A DNA stretch of 64,000 nucleotides from Macrotrachela quadricornifera (lineage: Eukaryota > Rotifera > Eurotatoria > Philodinida > Philodinidae). This document shows, in pieces, positions 11,064 through 22,635 of the stretch (position 1 is its first letter; every line of letters begins with the position of its first letter). Below the pieces are notes generated by a model. It saw nothing but the letters and a program-made list of their open reading frames with translations, was not told the DNA's origin and made no database searches. The stretch lies in assembly GCA_022393335.1 (NCBI GenBank), contig JAJEKB010021279.1, positions 176,711-240,710 of the forward strand. The letters run 5' to 3'. The position numbers were made by a program, and so were the translations under genes.

Positions 11064-14000
11064 ATAAAGAAACCATTCTTCAACAATTGAGCGTACGTTT
11101 ACTCACCTCATTTCTTACAAAGATCCCGAACCTCATCAAGTTTACACATTCGAATGTCAATTAAATTCAAAACAATATAGATGAATCCATGAATACATAA
11201 TCATTATTTTGGAAAAACATTTTTTTTCTGTCATAAAGATGAAAGCATTCAAGGAAACGTTGTTTGGACATAAAAAAAAGGGATCTTTGCTAATGATTTC
11301 TTGGAATTTCAGGTCGTTTTATGGAACACACACATATTTATTCTAGATGACCGACAACTATCATTTTTTTTCTTCTATGTTTTTCCAGTGGACTTTTTTG
11401 TTAAAATTTAGAGCAAACTTTCGTCATGCTGCTGGCTTCTACATATAACAGTATAGAGCGAGACAGTCAGTCTTGACTTCTATAATCTTCTCACAGAAAT
11501 TCAACTTGAGTATTCTCTTTTTTTATATGTGATCACCTTTATGATGTTGTGACTGTTACGTTCTTGAGACTACATTAGGAAAATCAAAATCCAAAATTTG
11601 TGTTCAGTCATACAGAATGAGGGTCGAATGGGGAATCTGTAAGTACAAAGTCCTATGCACGGTTGTTCTCATTTGGAACAAATAAGAAGTTACAAAGAAT
11701 CATGTTGTTACACAGGATAGCTTAGGTACTATTTCTTTTCGTTCTAACTCTTTCGACAATTTCAAAATAGATAGAAAATGATGAACCTATGCAAACTACC
11801 AATAATCGAAGTTTAAAAACGAATTCATAATAGAGAATTCTACCACTGACGATGATAGTAACATTCAAGAAGATGAAGACTATGACTATATGGATGATGA
11901 GGTGTATGATGAATCTATGAACGACAACGACGATGACGATGTCGAGAGGTCATGGCAAATCTCAAATTGGTGCCAATTTAGAATTAATGTCTGATCGCTG
12001 TTAAGTGATTTTTTAGAAGGAAATCAGATATTTACTGACACTATACATCTTTGAGAAACCATCAGAAAACAAAAGTAACCCATATTATTTATTTCTAGAT
12101 TTAAAAAATATGAGTGTTAAAATTATAATTTCTGCTTTTTGATAATATATTAGAAATATATAGTATGAATAAAGAAACTGATGCTTTCTATTACTTTTCC
12201 AAAAGTTCAAATAATTTTCTGATTCACGAGAGAATATCTTTTATGGATATAATGGGCATAATGTGAAATAAAATTAGTTTTCCAGACATCAGATCAGTTT
12301 TCTTGAACCGATAGAAATTTTGTCACTCATATTTCAATTATATAAAAGTGGTAGAGATGTGTGTGCGTTTGTTTCTACTCTCATCCTCACCTTTAACATG
12401 CCCTATGCATGCCTTTTTAGGCGATTTTGTGTTTTCGTTCTCATCCTCAGTGAGAGAGACGTCTTGTATGTCTCTTTTCGCATGAGTCTGTCTTTCCATT
12501 CTCACGCTCACCTTCAAGATAGGGAAAATCATTTGATTTTGGGAAGGCCATAGAGTTTCTGGAAAAAGAATACTTAATATCATGTCGAGTAAATATCTGA
12601 TATCTGTTTCTCCGATTAAAATTTTGATTTACACATGAAATTATATGTCTACCATCTGATTCTCGATAGTATTACATATCAATTTGAAATTTGCCACTCA
12701 TTGAGGAAGCTCTGGATAGTTTCAAAGCATTCTGTAATATTCTGTGTTGGAATACGGTAGAACACTTCGAAACTCTATAGAATTTCCTTGAATTTTAGAG
12801 GTTTTCTGCAAAAAATCTGGTTAATTTTGCATCATTTTGCAAATTTTTAGCATATTCTCGGCGTATTTCAGTTTTGTTTATCAAAAGACGGACGAAAAGA
12901 CACACTGTACTTTCGTACGAAGATATGAATTTAAAAAACCCACAAAGAATCGTAATTTGATAAGTGAAAAACAATTGACCTTTTCAAAATTACTGTCCCT
13001 TATGGCCAAATGTTGCCATTTTTGGCAACCTTAAGGCATTCAGAGACGAAAAGCTTTTTTTCTTCTATCGATCACATTTTTTATATTCCTGTGATGAAGG
13101 AAGCACAAATATGTCGGAAAAGTTTTTTTTTTACTGGTGGTCTTCTGATAACCGACCGGAAAGGGTTAAACATATAAATTCATTGATTAATTAAAATATT
13201 TTGTCAGTTCAGTACTACCATTGAATATGAATATGATTTTCGATGTTCAGCTACCACTCATCCATCACCACTGAAACTGCATTCAACTGAAGCCGTCGCT
13301 GTGGGAATGAAAAAAAAACGGCGGGACAAAAGATTTGTCTCGTTTGTCCTATCCCGTTCCATCTTGCACTAACTCTCAAATTTTTGTATCGCCGATCTCT
13401 ATAAGGGTACATTAATAGAGGAAGATAATGCATACTGGATGGTACTGCCAGTTGTAATATATTTTCGATTTTTGATTCTGAACAACTCAAAAACAATTTT
13501 TTGAGATAAGTCTCAAAATTTGATGTTTGAAGCTGCAGGGTATGAAGACCTCGCCCTGCCCCGTGGACAACTCTGGATCAAAATGAAAATCAACGTAGGA
13601 AAATCTCTTTGAACACCTTGATCTGTTTTTTTAGGAAAACAAGATCACTATCGCCGCCTAGTTTTAATCAAACCTTGAATTAAATTTATTTTTCTTTTTT
13701 CTCATCATTTATTAATTGAAACAAAATATTTTTTATTCTATCAACAGATGTCATTCTTTTACTATTTAGTTTATTTTAAACATTTCCTCATTGGTCAAAT
13801 TTCATCTACAATTCGTTCATTGCATTATATTACACATGGTCTTGTATGACGCTGTGTTCTATACCGTTTTAGATGATTATTCTCTAATTTCATGATAAAA
13901 ACGTCATTCTTTCAATGAAAACAATTGAGCTTAATCATTTGAAATGTCGTAATTAGATATCCTGTAGAGGAAAACTAATAAATAATTAAAGCACCTAAAC

Positions 14001-14135
14001 AGTGAGTTTTATTTATACAAAACTAATGAACGTAATTTGTCGTTATTCAATTTGTTAAAATGATAATAAATTAAATAAAAATATTCTCTTAATAAATGTA
14101 ATTCAATTGTTATTTTTTTGTTAAAGATTTAAAAG
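11064..14135. other. Long gene-poor stretch
   Basis: No complete gene is visible. A frame at 11833-11994 codes for an unusually acidic peptide (DEDYDYMDDEVYDE region) ending in WCQFRINV. It may be a leftover of a transposase or other gene N terminus. A short block at 12885-12925 (GACGGACG, GACACACTG, GTACTTTCGTAC) resembles the core of the dispersed repeat found at 2.0 and 57.6 kb. Pyrimidine-rich runs occur at 12360-12520. Confidence 0.4.
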
Positions 14136-16311
14136 ATGAGTTATTCAGGTGAAACAAATGAAGAATCATGTTTAAGTTCTTTGGATTCTGCTCGTTTTAT
14201 AATAGAAAGATCACGACATGTTTCAATAAATCTTCCATCTCTCCAAACATTGGCTAACGAGGTTTTTATTTATTTGTTTATTTATTTAAAATAAAAACTT
14301 ATTTTTATTAAAGATTTCATGTGCAATGATGGATGGAGAATTTACATGAGATGATTGGATTGGATCAGATGTTGGACCACCAAAAGAAGATCCTCAATTA
14401 ACAATTGATTGGTATGATAAATAAATAAATAAAATAATTTTATTTTTATTTAAAATAAAATCTTTAAAGAATATTTTTAACAAGTACATTAAATTTTTCA
14501 TTTTGGACTGATTAAAATGCAGAAGAAACATATTCAAGAAAATATACAAATAAGATTTATTATGGTTATGAAGCATTATGTGTTACAATAAATCAAGCAT
14601 TAGATGTAAATATTATTTTATGGCAACAAATTAAATGATCAGTATTTTTTGTGAACGGTCAGTTGGATTTATTGATCAGTAGAAAGTTTATTTTTGATCA
14701 GTAGAAAGTTCAGCTTTGATCAGTATAAATTGATTTCTGATCAGTATAAATTTTCATGCTGAACAATTATTATATCTGCTTGTTAAATTAATAATCTAAA
14801 GGTGTATCTGTGTAGGTACCACTGTTAAGAAGGTTAAGTTTAGTGTTCCTGAAAATCCCAATCCCACAATCGAATTTATGAAGTCTTTCGCAACTGTCAG
14901 GAGCAACAGAATTGTTAAATCAGGAGATAGACACGAAAATTTTTAGATCTATGTAAAAAAATCGTGATTTTTTTATAACGTAGACCAAATACCTTCAAAT
15001 ATGTGTGTAAACTGGCTATGTCGTCCCCAAAATGTATGACGTTTTTAACCTTAACAACTCCATAGTAAAAAATATCTCAAAATATATTTAAAAATCTCAT
15101 ATTTATCTAATCATTTAATGGTTCAGTCGCTACAATTGCAAACGATTTCATAAATTCGATTCTGAGATTGGAATTTTCAGGAACACTAAACTTAACCCTC
15201 TTAACAGTGGTACCTACACAGATACACCTTTAAATTATTAATTTAACAAGCAGATATAATAATTGTTCAGCACGAAAATTTATACTGATCAGAAATCAAT
15301 TTATACTGATCAAAGCTGAACTTTCTACTGATCAATAAATCAAACTGACCGTTCACAAAAAATACTGATCATTTACTATATAGTACCGATCATTTAAATA
15401 CAAGCCTTATTTTATTTAATTAAATAAAATAGAAATTTATAATTAAATACGATAATATCGATATACTAAATGCAAAATATTATAGTCGTATAACAATAGA
15501 TCAATTAGAATATATATTTAAACCATTAGAAGATTCATCGAAATTACCAATGTTAGCTGAAAGATTAAATGTTTTACATGAAACAGGATCAATTTTTATT
15601 AAAGTTATTTTATTTTATTTATTTATTTAAAAATAAAGAATATTTTTTGTTTTAATTAAAAGGAATTTGGTGGACATTTTTCTCGTTGTATCGAACAAAG
15701 TGGTGGAAGTGCTGTTGATCTTGTTGAATTAATTATTAAAAAATTTCCATCTAATAGGGATGAAGTTGTTTATGATGGACAACGAGGTTATTATTTTAAA
15801 TATTTATCTTTTCAAAAATAAATTTCTTTTTTTTAGTGAGTTTTTATAAACGAGCTCAAATATTAGTAAGTGATATGGGGATGTTTTCATGATCATGGTT
15901 TAGGACATTTTATTGATATAGTTTTTTTTTTTAATTTAAATAATTAAAAATTAAAATTAAAATATTTAATAGGATGGTTTAACAATGTTTGCTGATTATC
16001 GTGTACCACAAGTATTATCACATGAAGGTGTTCTTGTTTATTCATCAGAATTAAAATCTCGACTTGAACGAAAAGAAGAAATTCCTTTTGGTGATTCAGA
16101 TGAATGTGAAATTCGTGCTAGATCAATTTTGGCTGTTAATCTTATTATTAGTCAAGCAAATGAAAAAATTCTTTTAGAAAAAGATACAGGAGATAGAGGA
16201 CAAAGATTAAATGCACCACTTGTTGATGTTAATTTATGGCGTAAAAGATGACAAAATTCCAAAATATATCAACAAACACCATTTCATCGAAGAAGATCAA
16301 TTTTTTCTTAA
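14136..16311 (+). pseudogene. Queuosine salvage protein (QNG1/DUF2419) pseudogene
   Basis: The exons read as the queuosine salvage (queuosine-5'-phosphate N-glycosylase) family, which releases queuine for tRNA modification. Recognisable blocks are ARFIIERSRHVSI, STLNFSFWTD, GYEALCVTINQALD, YYSRITIDQL, MLAERLNVLHETG, EFGGHFSRCI, VSFYKRAQILVSD and MFADYRVPQVLSHEG. Exon pieces include 14136 to about 14260, about 14315-14410, 14470-14605, about 15440-15603, 15663-15786, 15837 to about 15957 and 15973-16311. It is broken in several ways. There is an in-frame TGA after GEFT, and a TGA made across the next splice junction where a Trp is expected. There is a TAA after FWTD, a frameshift after ILVSD near 15872, and a TGA at 16249-16251 before the C-terminal tail FHRRRS. 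A 740-base inverted-repeat element fills one intron. Confidence 0.82.
14632..15396. mobile_element. Large inverted-repeat (foldback/MITE-like) element in an intron
   Basis: The arm at 14633 to about 14870 is the near-perfect reverse complement of the arm at about 15170-15374. Both contain GATCAGTATTTTTTGTGAAC, repeated TGATCAGTA units, GAACAATTATTATATCTGC, and GTGTAGGTACCACTGTTAA. The centre (about 14870-15170) is unique and non-coding. A second GATCATTT at 15388-15395 may be the true right end. With no coding capacity and long inverted ends it looks like a non-autonomous DNA transposon inserted in an intron of the queuosine-salvage pseudogene. Confidence 0.85.
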
Positions 16312-18125
16312 CCAGATTTTTATTTTTATTCTTAGAATATATATATTATTTAATTATTTAAAAGAATGAAAATAAATGAGTGGATCATACAATAACAAAA
16401 AAAAAGTTCATTTTTCTCATTCGGTACTTAATTAATAATAATAATAATAATCAACATTATATTAAAATAAACTAATTTTATTTTTCCATTGAATAGATAT
16501 TTGAATAAGGTAAAATCGTATATTCTATCTAAACATGATTATTAATATAATCGCGTCGAAAAATAATGATTATACTAAGAATTCGACGAATAATTCTATA
16601 TAAAATAAATTGTATTAATTTTAATCAATAAACAAATGGTTTTTATTGTAACATATATGATAATCTTTCGAAGATAATTATAAAAGAATTTGATTATTTA
16701 AAAATCAATTTTGATAATAAATATGTTTAATGATGGTAATATATTTATATTTGTCAAAATTCTAATAAATGTTATTTTGATTACTTTATAATATTTGTTA
16801 TTTAATTAAATTAATTAATTTAAAATAATCTAATGAATATTTTATAAATGTTGTTGATAAAGAAAAATGTATATTGCTCATTTTTTCGAGTTGTTTGTCA
16901 ACAAATTTCGATGTTCGAGAGATAAAATAATTTAATTCTGGACAATTAATATAGTTGGTTATTCGTTTCTATATTTTATTTAAAAACAATTATTTTACTA
17001 AGTTTGTTTTTTTAAATAAAATATATTCTAATAAAGTTAACTTTCTTTGTTAACATTTCAATAAATGTTCATTAAGAAAAAATTAAAATAAATAAATTGT
17101 ATATAATTTCAAGATAAAATTTTATTAGTTTACAATTTAGTTTATTCATTATTAATATTAACAAGATTTATAGAAAAACCTTAGGGTCGATATCTTTTGA
17201 TTAATTATCTTATTAGATCTGAGAAATTGTGTTGAATGAAATTTAATTTTATCTTTATACCATTCTTTTCTATGGAATAGCTCATAGACTGAACTAAATC
17301 GTACGCAGGATATGTTTTAAGACTATTTTAATACAGTCATAGTACATAATATGTTTGATGTTTTTATTTCATTCAACAGAAAACCTTGTGTACGATATGC
17401 TAAAATTGTTTTTACAGCATACTGATCATCGCAAAATTGATCTAATGAAAAAATCAAATCTAAATAAATATAAAACATTAGTTTATTTATCAGTTCGTCG
17501 AGATCATCATCATATATACCTAGATTAACAAATATTAAATTAATCTCAAAGTGATCGATTTAATCTAATTTTTTGACCTTTTTGTCACATGAGATAGATA
17601 TTTTTTCTTTTGACAGAACTGGACTAATTTTTTCATTTATAATTATAATCGACATATCGTACATTGTACATAGTCGTGGAATTAGTCATTGTTTATCGAT
17701 CGAGGCTGAAATTTGAAGTAATAAAGGATGAAAAGGATACAGACACGTGCTTGTGTGGAAGAGAAAAAGTAGAAAATGAATATGTTTTTATATTAAATTA
17801 TTCATTCAATAAAGATTCTGGTCGGTATTCACAACATCATAATAAAGGTATTGAACTTTTCTGATTATTTCAATTTATCTATTTATGGAATATTGTTAAG
17901 AATGTCTTCATTATATTCACATCTATATACATCGTATGATGATTTCAATGCCAAAGGTGGCCATGTAAGAAGAAACATAGTACGTAAAAATGTCTATTTT
18001 TTTATGGACGGCATCGGACACATTAAAAAAATGACCGTCCGAATTGAAAAATCATTGCCCTATTATAAATAGAGAATGAGAATGAGAATAAGAATGAGAA
18101 GTGAAAAAATTGATAAAGATAGTAG
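16312..18125. other. AT-rich non-coding stretch
   Basis: No supportable gene. Frames at 17664-17864 and 17851-18072 overlap and lack any recognisable domain. I could not join either in frame to the small gene that follows. A short AAT run lies at about 16434-16452. Confidence 0.4.
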
Positions 18126-18539
18126 ATGGCTATTTCACCAATCTTAGAACACGTATGTAGTCTGTAATTTAAAAAATTTTCAATTGATTTTGGTTCTTTT
18201 GTCGTCAAATGAGTCATCTTTTTTTGATGAATACAATGAATAATGGTTAAACATACTTTTTTTATATTTTAGTTATTACATGTAAAAAGTGAACAATTGC
18301 GTGTGCAACATGGTTATGAACAGGCCAAATCAAAATTATCAGAATGTTCGTATTTTGATGATCCTCATCAATGGAATTATTTGTTGGAGAAAGTACAGAA
18401 TTTATCCATGGAACTAAGAGATATTACAAAAGAATTAAAACAACTTGAAAGTAAGCTAATTCGGTTTTTCATAAATCACTTTATGATTTTCTTCTTTCTA
18501 GACATTCATGTTATGAACAATGGTGTATTACCATATTGA
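18126..18539 (+). CDS. Small (80-residue) coiled-coil protein, unknown
   Basis: Three exons join in frame: 18126-18152, 18273-18450 and 18502-18539. The introns have clean GTATGT...TTTTAG and GTAAGC...TTCTAG ends. The product begins MAISPILEH and is dominated by a helix with heptad character (VKSEQLRVQHGYEQAKSKL, then YLLEKVQNLSMELRDITKEL). It ends KQLENIHVMNNGVLPY. I do not recognise the family. Size and heptads suggest a small subunit of a larger assembly such as a tether, a kinetochore or a BLOC-type complex, but that is a guess. The reading frame is coherent through three exons, which argues for a real gene. Confidence 0.6.
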
Positions 18540-19146
18540 TATACAATTGATAGAGAGAAAAAACAAATATTTATCTATGATGTACTTTTCATTGGTGCAA
18601 TTAAGAAGATAAAGAACGCATTATATAACAATTATATTAAATTATTCATAGAAAAAAAATTTTTTTAATGAGTTGTGAAATAGTTGAAATTTGAATAAAT
18701 AATATTTGATGATATTATAATTAAATCTCTTTTTAAATGAAAAGAAAAAAAAATTCTTTTTAGTAAATTGAAATAAAATTAAAATTAATGATTTATGAAA
18801 ATTTTTTGTTGATATCCTTATTAATCAATAAAAATAAAAAAAGTTTTTTCGAAAAGCATGAAAAAAATGTAAGATAACGAATAATAATTTATCATGAATG
18901 AGAGAATGACAATGATAAAGATATAAATAAATTCAATTTAACAAAATATTTCATTCAATTGTTAAAAATAATAAAAGTTTGTTTTTTATTTTTATTAGAG
19001 TGAAATGAATGTTTTTTTTGTTGTAAACTTATATATTTAATAATTTTAGAATAATTAAACAATTTTAAAAGAATTTTTGAACAATTTTCACAAATAAATT
19101 CCAATTTCGCTTGAAAATGTAAAATAGTTTGTATACGTTTTTTTTT

Positions 19147-19330
19147 CATTGTTTTAACAGCAGCAAAATTCAGTAATGGCAAAATCATATCTCCAACTAA
19201 ATATATAGTAGAACAATATGATTCACTTTTGCAGTAAATTTCTACAAAAATAAATCATATAGTTCTACTATATATTCAGTTAGAGGTATGATTTTGCCAT
19301 TACTGAATTTCGCTGCTGTTAAAACAATGA
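19147..19330. repeat. Near-perfect palindrome, about 65-base arms
   Basis: The left arm (about 19147-19213) contains TTTTAACAGCAGC, then TAATGGCAAAATCATA, then TATATAGTAGAAC. The right arm (about 19260-19330) is its reverse complement with few mismatches. The loop is about 45 bases. The arm overlaps a - strand frame (LLNFAAVKTM), so either coding-like sequence was duplicated inverted or the element supplies the frame by chance. Confidence 0.8.
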
Positions 19331-19726
19331 AATTTTGTAATTTCAAAAATCACTCATATAATATTAAATTTAGTTTTTATACGTGCACGTAAATATTCTA
19401 GTTTAGCATTTAAACGAAACTCTTTAGCATCAGCAACAGCAAGATCACCCTAAAATTATTTTTAAAAAATATTTTATTTTAAATTCTCTAAATTACTTAG
19501 AGCAGTATAAAAGTAGTGGCGGAGGTTCTTCTTTTCTTATAAACAACTAAAAACGAAACGTAGGTGAAGTTAGTAGCGATTCGCTCAGAAACGTGGTAGC
19601 AATGGTCCAGTGGTGTCCCAAGTTCAACTCGACAAGTTCTATCTAATGGTATAATCAGATTTTTCATAGACCAAACCATGGGTTTAAAAAGTCCAAAATA
19701 CTGGTATTTCATCATAGGACCATAAT

Positions 19727-20031
19727 ACAGAAAAAATAAAGATTATTCGATATTAGTTATCACGGTGAACGTGAAAAAATAGTTCTGCTTGATGCTGTGT
19801 GTTCAGAATTTTAAGCTCTTCAAAATGACATAAACAAATAGAAAATATAATGTTCCACTGTGGAGAAAACTGCGATACATTCGTCGTGACCAGAAAGCGT
19901 CGTGATCAGCCGTGACCAAAATTGATCACAACGAATGTATCGCAGTTTTCTCTACAGTGGAACATTATATCCTCTATTTTTTCACGTTCACCGTGGCAAC
20001 TAATATCGAATAATCTTTATTTTTTCTGGTC
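19727..20031. repeat. Composite palindrome (MITE-like) with one-sided insertion
   Basis: The outer arms at about 19727-19781 and 19975-20031 contain AATAAAGATTATTCGATATT and CACGTTCACCGTG. The inner arms at about 19845-19892 and 19928-19975 contain TGTTCCACTGTGGAGAAAAC and GATACATTCGT. The left side carries about 65 extra bases between outer and inner arms that have no partner on the right. The centre contains repeated CGTGACCA and CGTGATCA. No coding capacity is visible. Confidence 0.75.
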
Positions 20032-21117
20032 ACGACAAAATGGTCACGCAGATCTCTAGTTACTACGTATTTGAAAAAACTTAGGCTAATATTTGTCTTA
20101 GTTATATATTGATCCATAAATCTTATTTCACATAATTATTTTTAAAGATCAAACTTATAAATAGTTCAGTTTCCTGTTTATGTTAGAATTAAATAACTCT
20201 TAAATAATCCTGTTTCAATAGATTTATCTATTTCTTTTCTGAATCTTGACACATATTCTTGTATAGCTCAAAATCTTTATATAAATGACAAATCATATTT
20301 TTAGATTATTTTTCTATAAGTATTAAAATCAATATTTGTTTGCTTGATTTTATCTTGAATGTTTTGTCTATATGAATTTTTAAAAATTTGGTCTTAGTTT
20401 TTTTTTTAAACATTTTGCTGTCTGTTAACTTAGTAATGAATTTTTCGTGTTATACAATATCTACTTCATCAAAAACAAAATTAAATTTGAACATCAAAAA
20501 ATGAAAGATTTTGTATTATTTGTGTGTTGATGAAGTGCCAACAATTTTAATGAGAAAATATCTTAGAATTAGAGCTGCAATTGTTTTCTATAAAAAGAAA
20601 CCTTTCATTTTCTTATGCCTAGATAAAATTATGTTTTTTTTTAACTTAATATTTGTGTGTGACATTGCAAACAGTGATGAGATATTTATAATTATTCTGA
20701 GAAGATTGACACAGATAAAATAAATGTTAAAATAAAAATTTTATTCAATAAATTAATGCGTGTCATTTTAATAGTCAACAATTATGAAAAACATAAGATC
20801 TTATAAAATGAACTGTTAAATCATATAAATGTATTGTTTAAAAATAATTTCATTGAATAGATTATTCTAAAAGTAATGTTTACATAATGTACTAGATACA
20901 TACTATTATTAAAAATGGATAATCAAACTTGTGTCATGATTTTCAAGACAATCATGTTTAACATTTTAATTATAATATAAGTACTCTTTATCGGATTACT
21001 TTGGTCACTTTAATTTCTATAAAAAATTAAAATTCTCACAAATACAAAGGAAGAAAAAACTATGTATTATTTTTTGTAGTTTGTGAGCAAAATTACATCA
21101 AAGATTATTCACAGTGT

Positions 21118-22161
21118 ATGGCAATGTCTACTTCCGATAGTTCGTATTTTCAAATACTCAATAATTCTAGAATTTATCTTAATCAATATATTGTTCCAAT
21201 ATTTTATATATTTGGTAATATTGGAAACTTATTAAGTGCATTGATATTTGCAAGAAAATCTTGGAGAAAAAATGTTTGTGTATTTTATTTTAATATTTGT
21301 CTATTTTTTAATTTATGTTATATTAATTCAAGTATGTTAAAAACTATTATATCTAATTTGAATATTGATTTGTCAAACTTAAATAGTATCTTATGTAAAT
21401 TATATTTCTATACAAAATTTCTTTTTTCTACACTTTTACCAACTATTCTTATACTCGCATCTATTGATCGTTTATTAATATCTTCACAAAATGTTGATAC
21501 ACGTTTATATAGTTCAAAACGTTTAGCACATTTTTCTGTTAGTATATGTACATTATTTTGGTTTATATTCTATTTCCATATATTAATTAAAGTTGATATT
21601 CAAGAAATACATCCATCTCATTTTGAATGTTATTATGATCTTTCAAAGTTTTATCGTCATTTTATTGCTTATTCTTCACTCATAACTAGTTTTGTTATTT
21701 GTCTTTTTATGATTGTTTTATGTATACTTGCATTTAAAAATGTTCGACATATTCGAATAGTTCCACGTCAACAACGAAAAGAAATTCGTTCAATGACAAA
21801 AAAAGATTTTCAGTTACTTCGTTGTTTATTTGTACAAGATATTGTTTATATTATATCTAGCATTGGTTTAAGTCTTTTTACTGCTTATTCAGCACCAACA
21901 ATAAATACTATTCGAACACCATCTCAACAAGTTATTTATGATTTCTTCGATAATGTTACTGAATGTGTTCATCATATTCCTTACTGTGCCAGTTTCTATA
22001 TATTTGTGTTTGTATCCAAAGCTTTTCGAATGGAACTAAAACGAATAGCTTATAAAATATGTGGTAAAGAAGTAGCACCATTACGAGTAGAAGAAGATGG
22101 ACATGAAAGTGTTGGTAAAGAGAATATACAATTAAATGTTGTGATTGTTAATGATTATTAA
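21118..22161 (+). CDS. Rhodopsin-like G-protein coupled receptor, intronless
   Basis: A 347-residue seven-transmembrane protein. TM1 (residues 24-45) has GNIGNLLSALIF, the class A G-N signature. Cys93 and Cys171 can form the usual TM3-ECL2 disulfide. TM3 ends in IDRLLIS (117-119 DRL in place of DRY). The third loop is short and basic (PRQQRKEIRSMTKKDF), and TM7 (CASFYIFVFVSKAFR) lacks the NPxxY proline. The N terminus has a potential N-glycosylation site (NNS). It resembles the large invertebrate peptide-receptor-like GPCR families; the ligand is unknown. A second Met three codons later could also start the protein. Confidence 0.85.
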   Translation: MAMSTSDSSYFQILNNSRIYLNQYIVPIFYIFGNIGNLLSALIFARKSWRKNVCVFYFNICLFFNLCYINSSMLKTIISNLNIDLSNLNSILCKLYFYTKFLFSTLLPTILILASIDRLLISSQNVDTRLYSSKRLAHFSVSICTLFWFIFYFHILIKVDIQEIHPSHFECYYDLSKFYRHFIAYSSLITSFVICLFMIVLCILAFKNVRHIRIVPRQQRKEIRSMTKKDFQLLRCLFVQDIVYIISSIGLSLFTAYSAPTINTIRTPSQQVIYDFFDNVTECVHHIPYCASFYIFVFVSKAFRMELKRIAYKICGKEVAPLRVEEDGHESVGKENIQLNVVIVNDY

Positions 22162-22635
22162 ATAAAAAATGAAATATGAATTATTTGAGATAAGATTTTG
22201 ATATCAAAATCACTTTGAACAAAAATATTTTTAAAAACACAAAAAATAAATATTTAACTATCAAAAGATTTATTCTTATTTTTATCTTTTGAGCAAAAAG
22301 CAAACTGCTTATAACGTGTTTTTTTTATTAATTCGAAGATATTAGAGAATTAAAAATGATGGCAATTTTTCATTTGACTCATTCTATATATTCTATTAAC
22401 TTTCTAGGGCAGATTATATTAAACATATTTCTCTTGAATTAGGTTACAAAAAATATTTATTCATTATTTTGGGTGACCAGTCGTAGTTAAAATAACACAT
22501 TCAATCTGATGTGACCTATCTGTGGATCACACTATAATTTAAGGAGAAACTGTACAGAAAAACACTTTCTTTTGTTTTTTTCTTAGAGAAGAGGTTACAT
22601 GTGTCATCTGCTGTCTTCAGTATTTTTAAAACAAT
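22162..22635. other. Non-coding gap
   Basis: 3' flank of the GPCR gene followed by sequence with no gene or clear repeat. Confidence 0.4.

Larger units (their letters stand above)
18540..21117. other. Repeat-rich stretch with two palindromes; no complete gene
   Basis: Two long inverted repeats, listed separately, occupy 19147-19330 and 19727-20031. On the - strand, 19449-19354 looks like a terminal exon: TTTTAG acceptor, then GDLAVADAKEFRLNAKLEYL and RARIKTKFNII before a stop. A related frame at 19188-18955 (FQAKLEFICEN) overlaps the left arm of the first palindrome. No upstream exons could be assigned, so I do not call a gene. Confidence 0.4.

Noticed and set aside
12320..12583. Overlapping frames on both strands in a pyrimidine-rich block
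   Set aside because: Imperfect repeats of TTCTCATCCTCA-type sequence open both strands; no protein-like composition.
19497..19715. 72-codon - strand frame and a tRNA-like TTCAACTC motif
   Set aside because: The frame has no domain, and no cloverleaf or matching A box could be folded around the motif.
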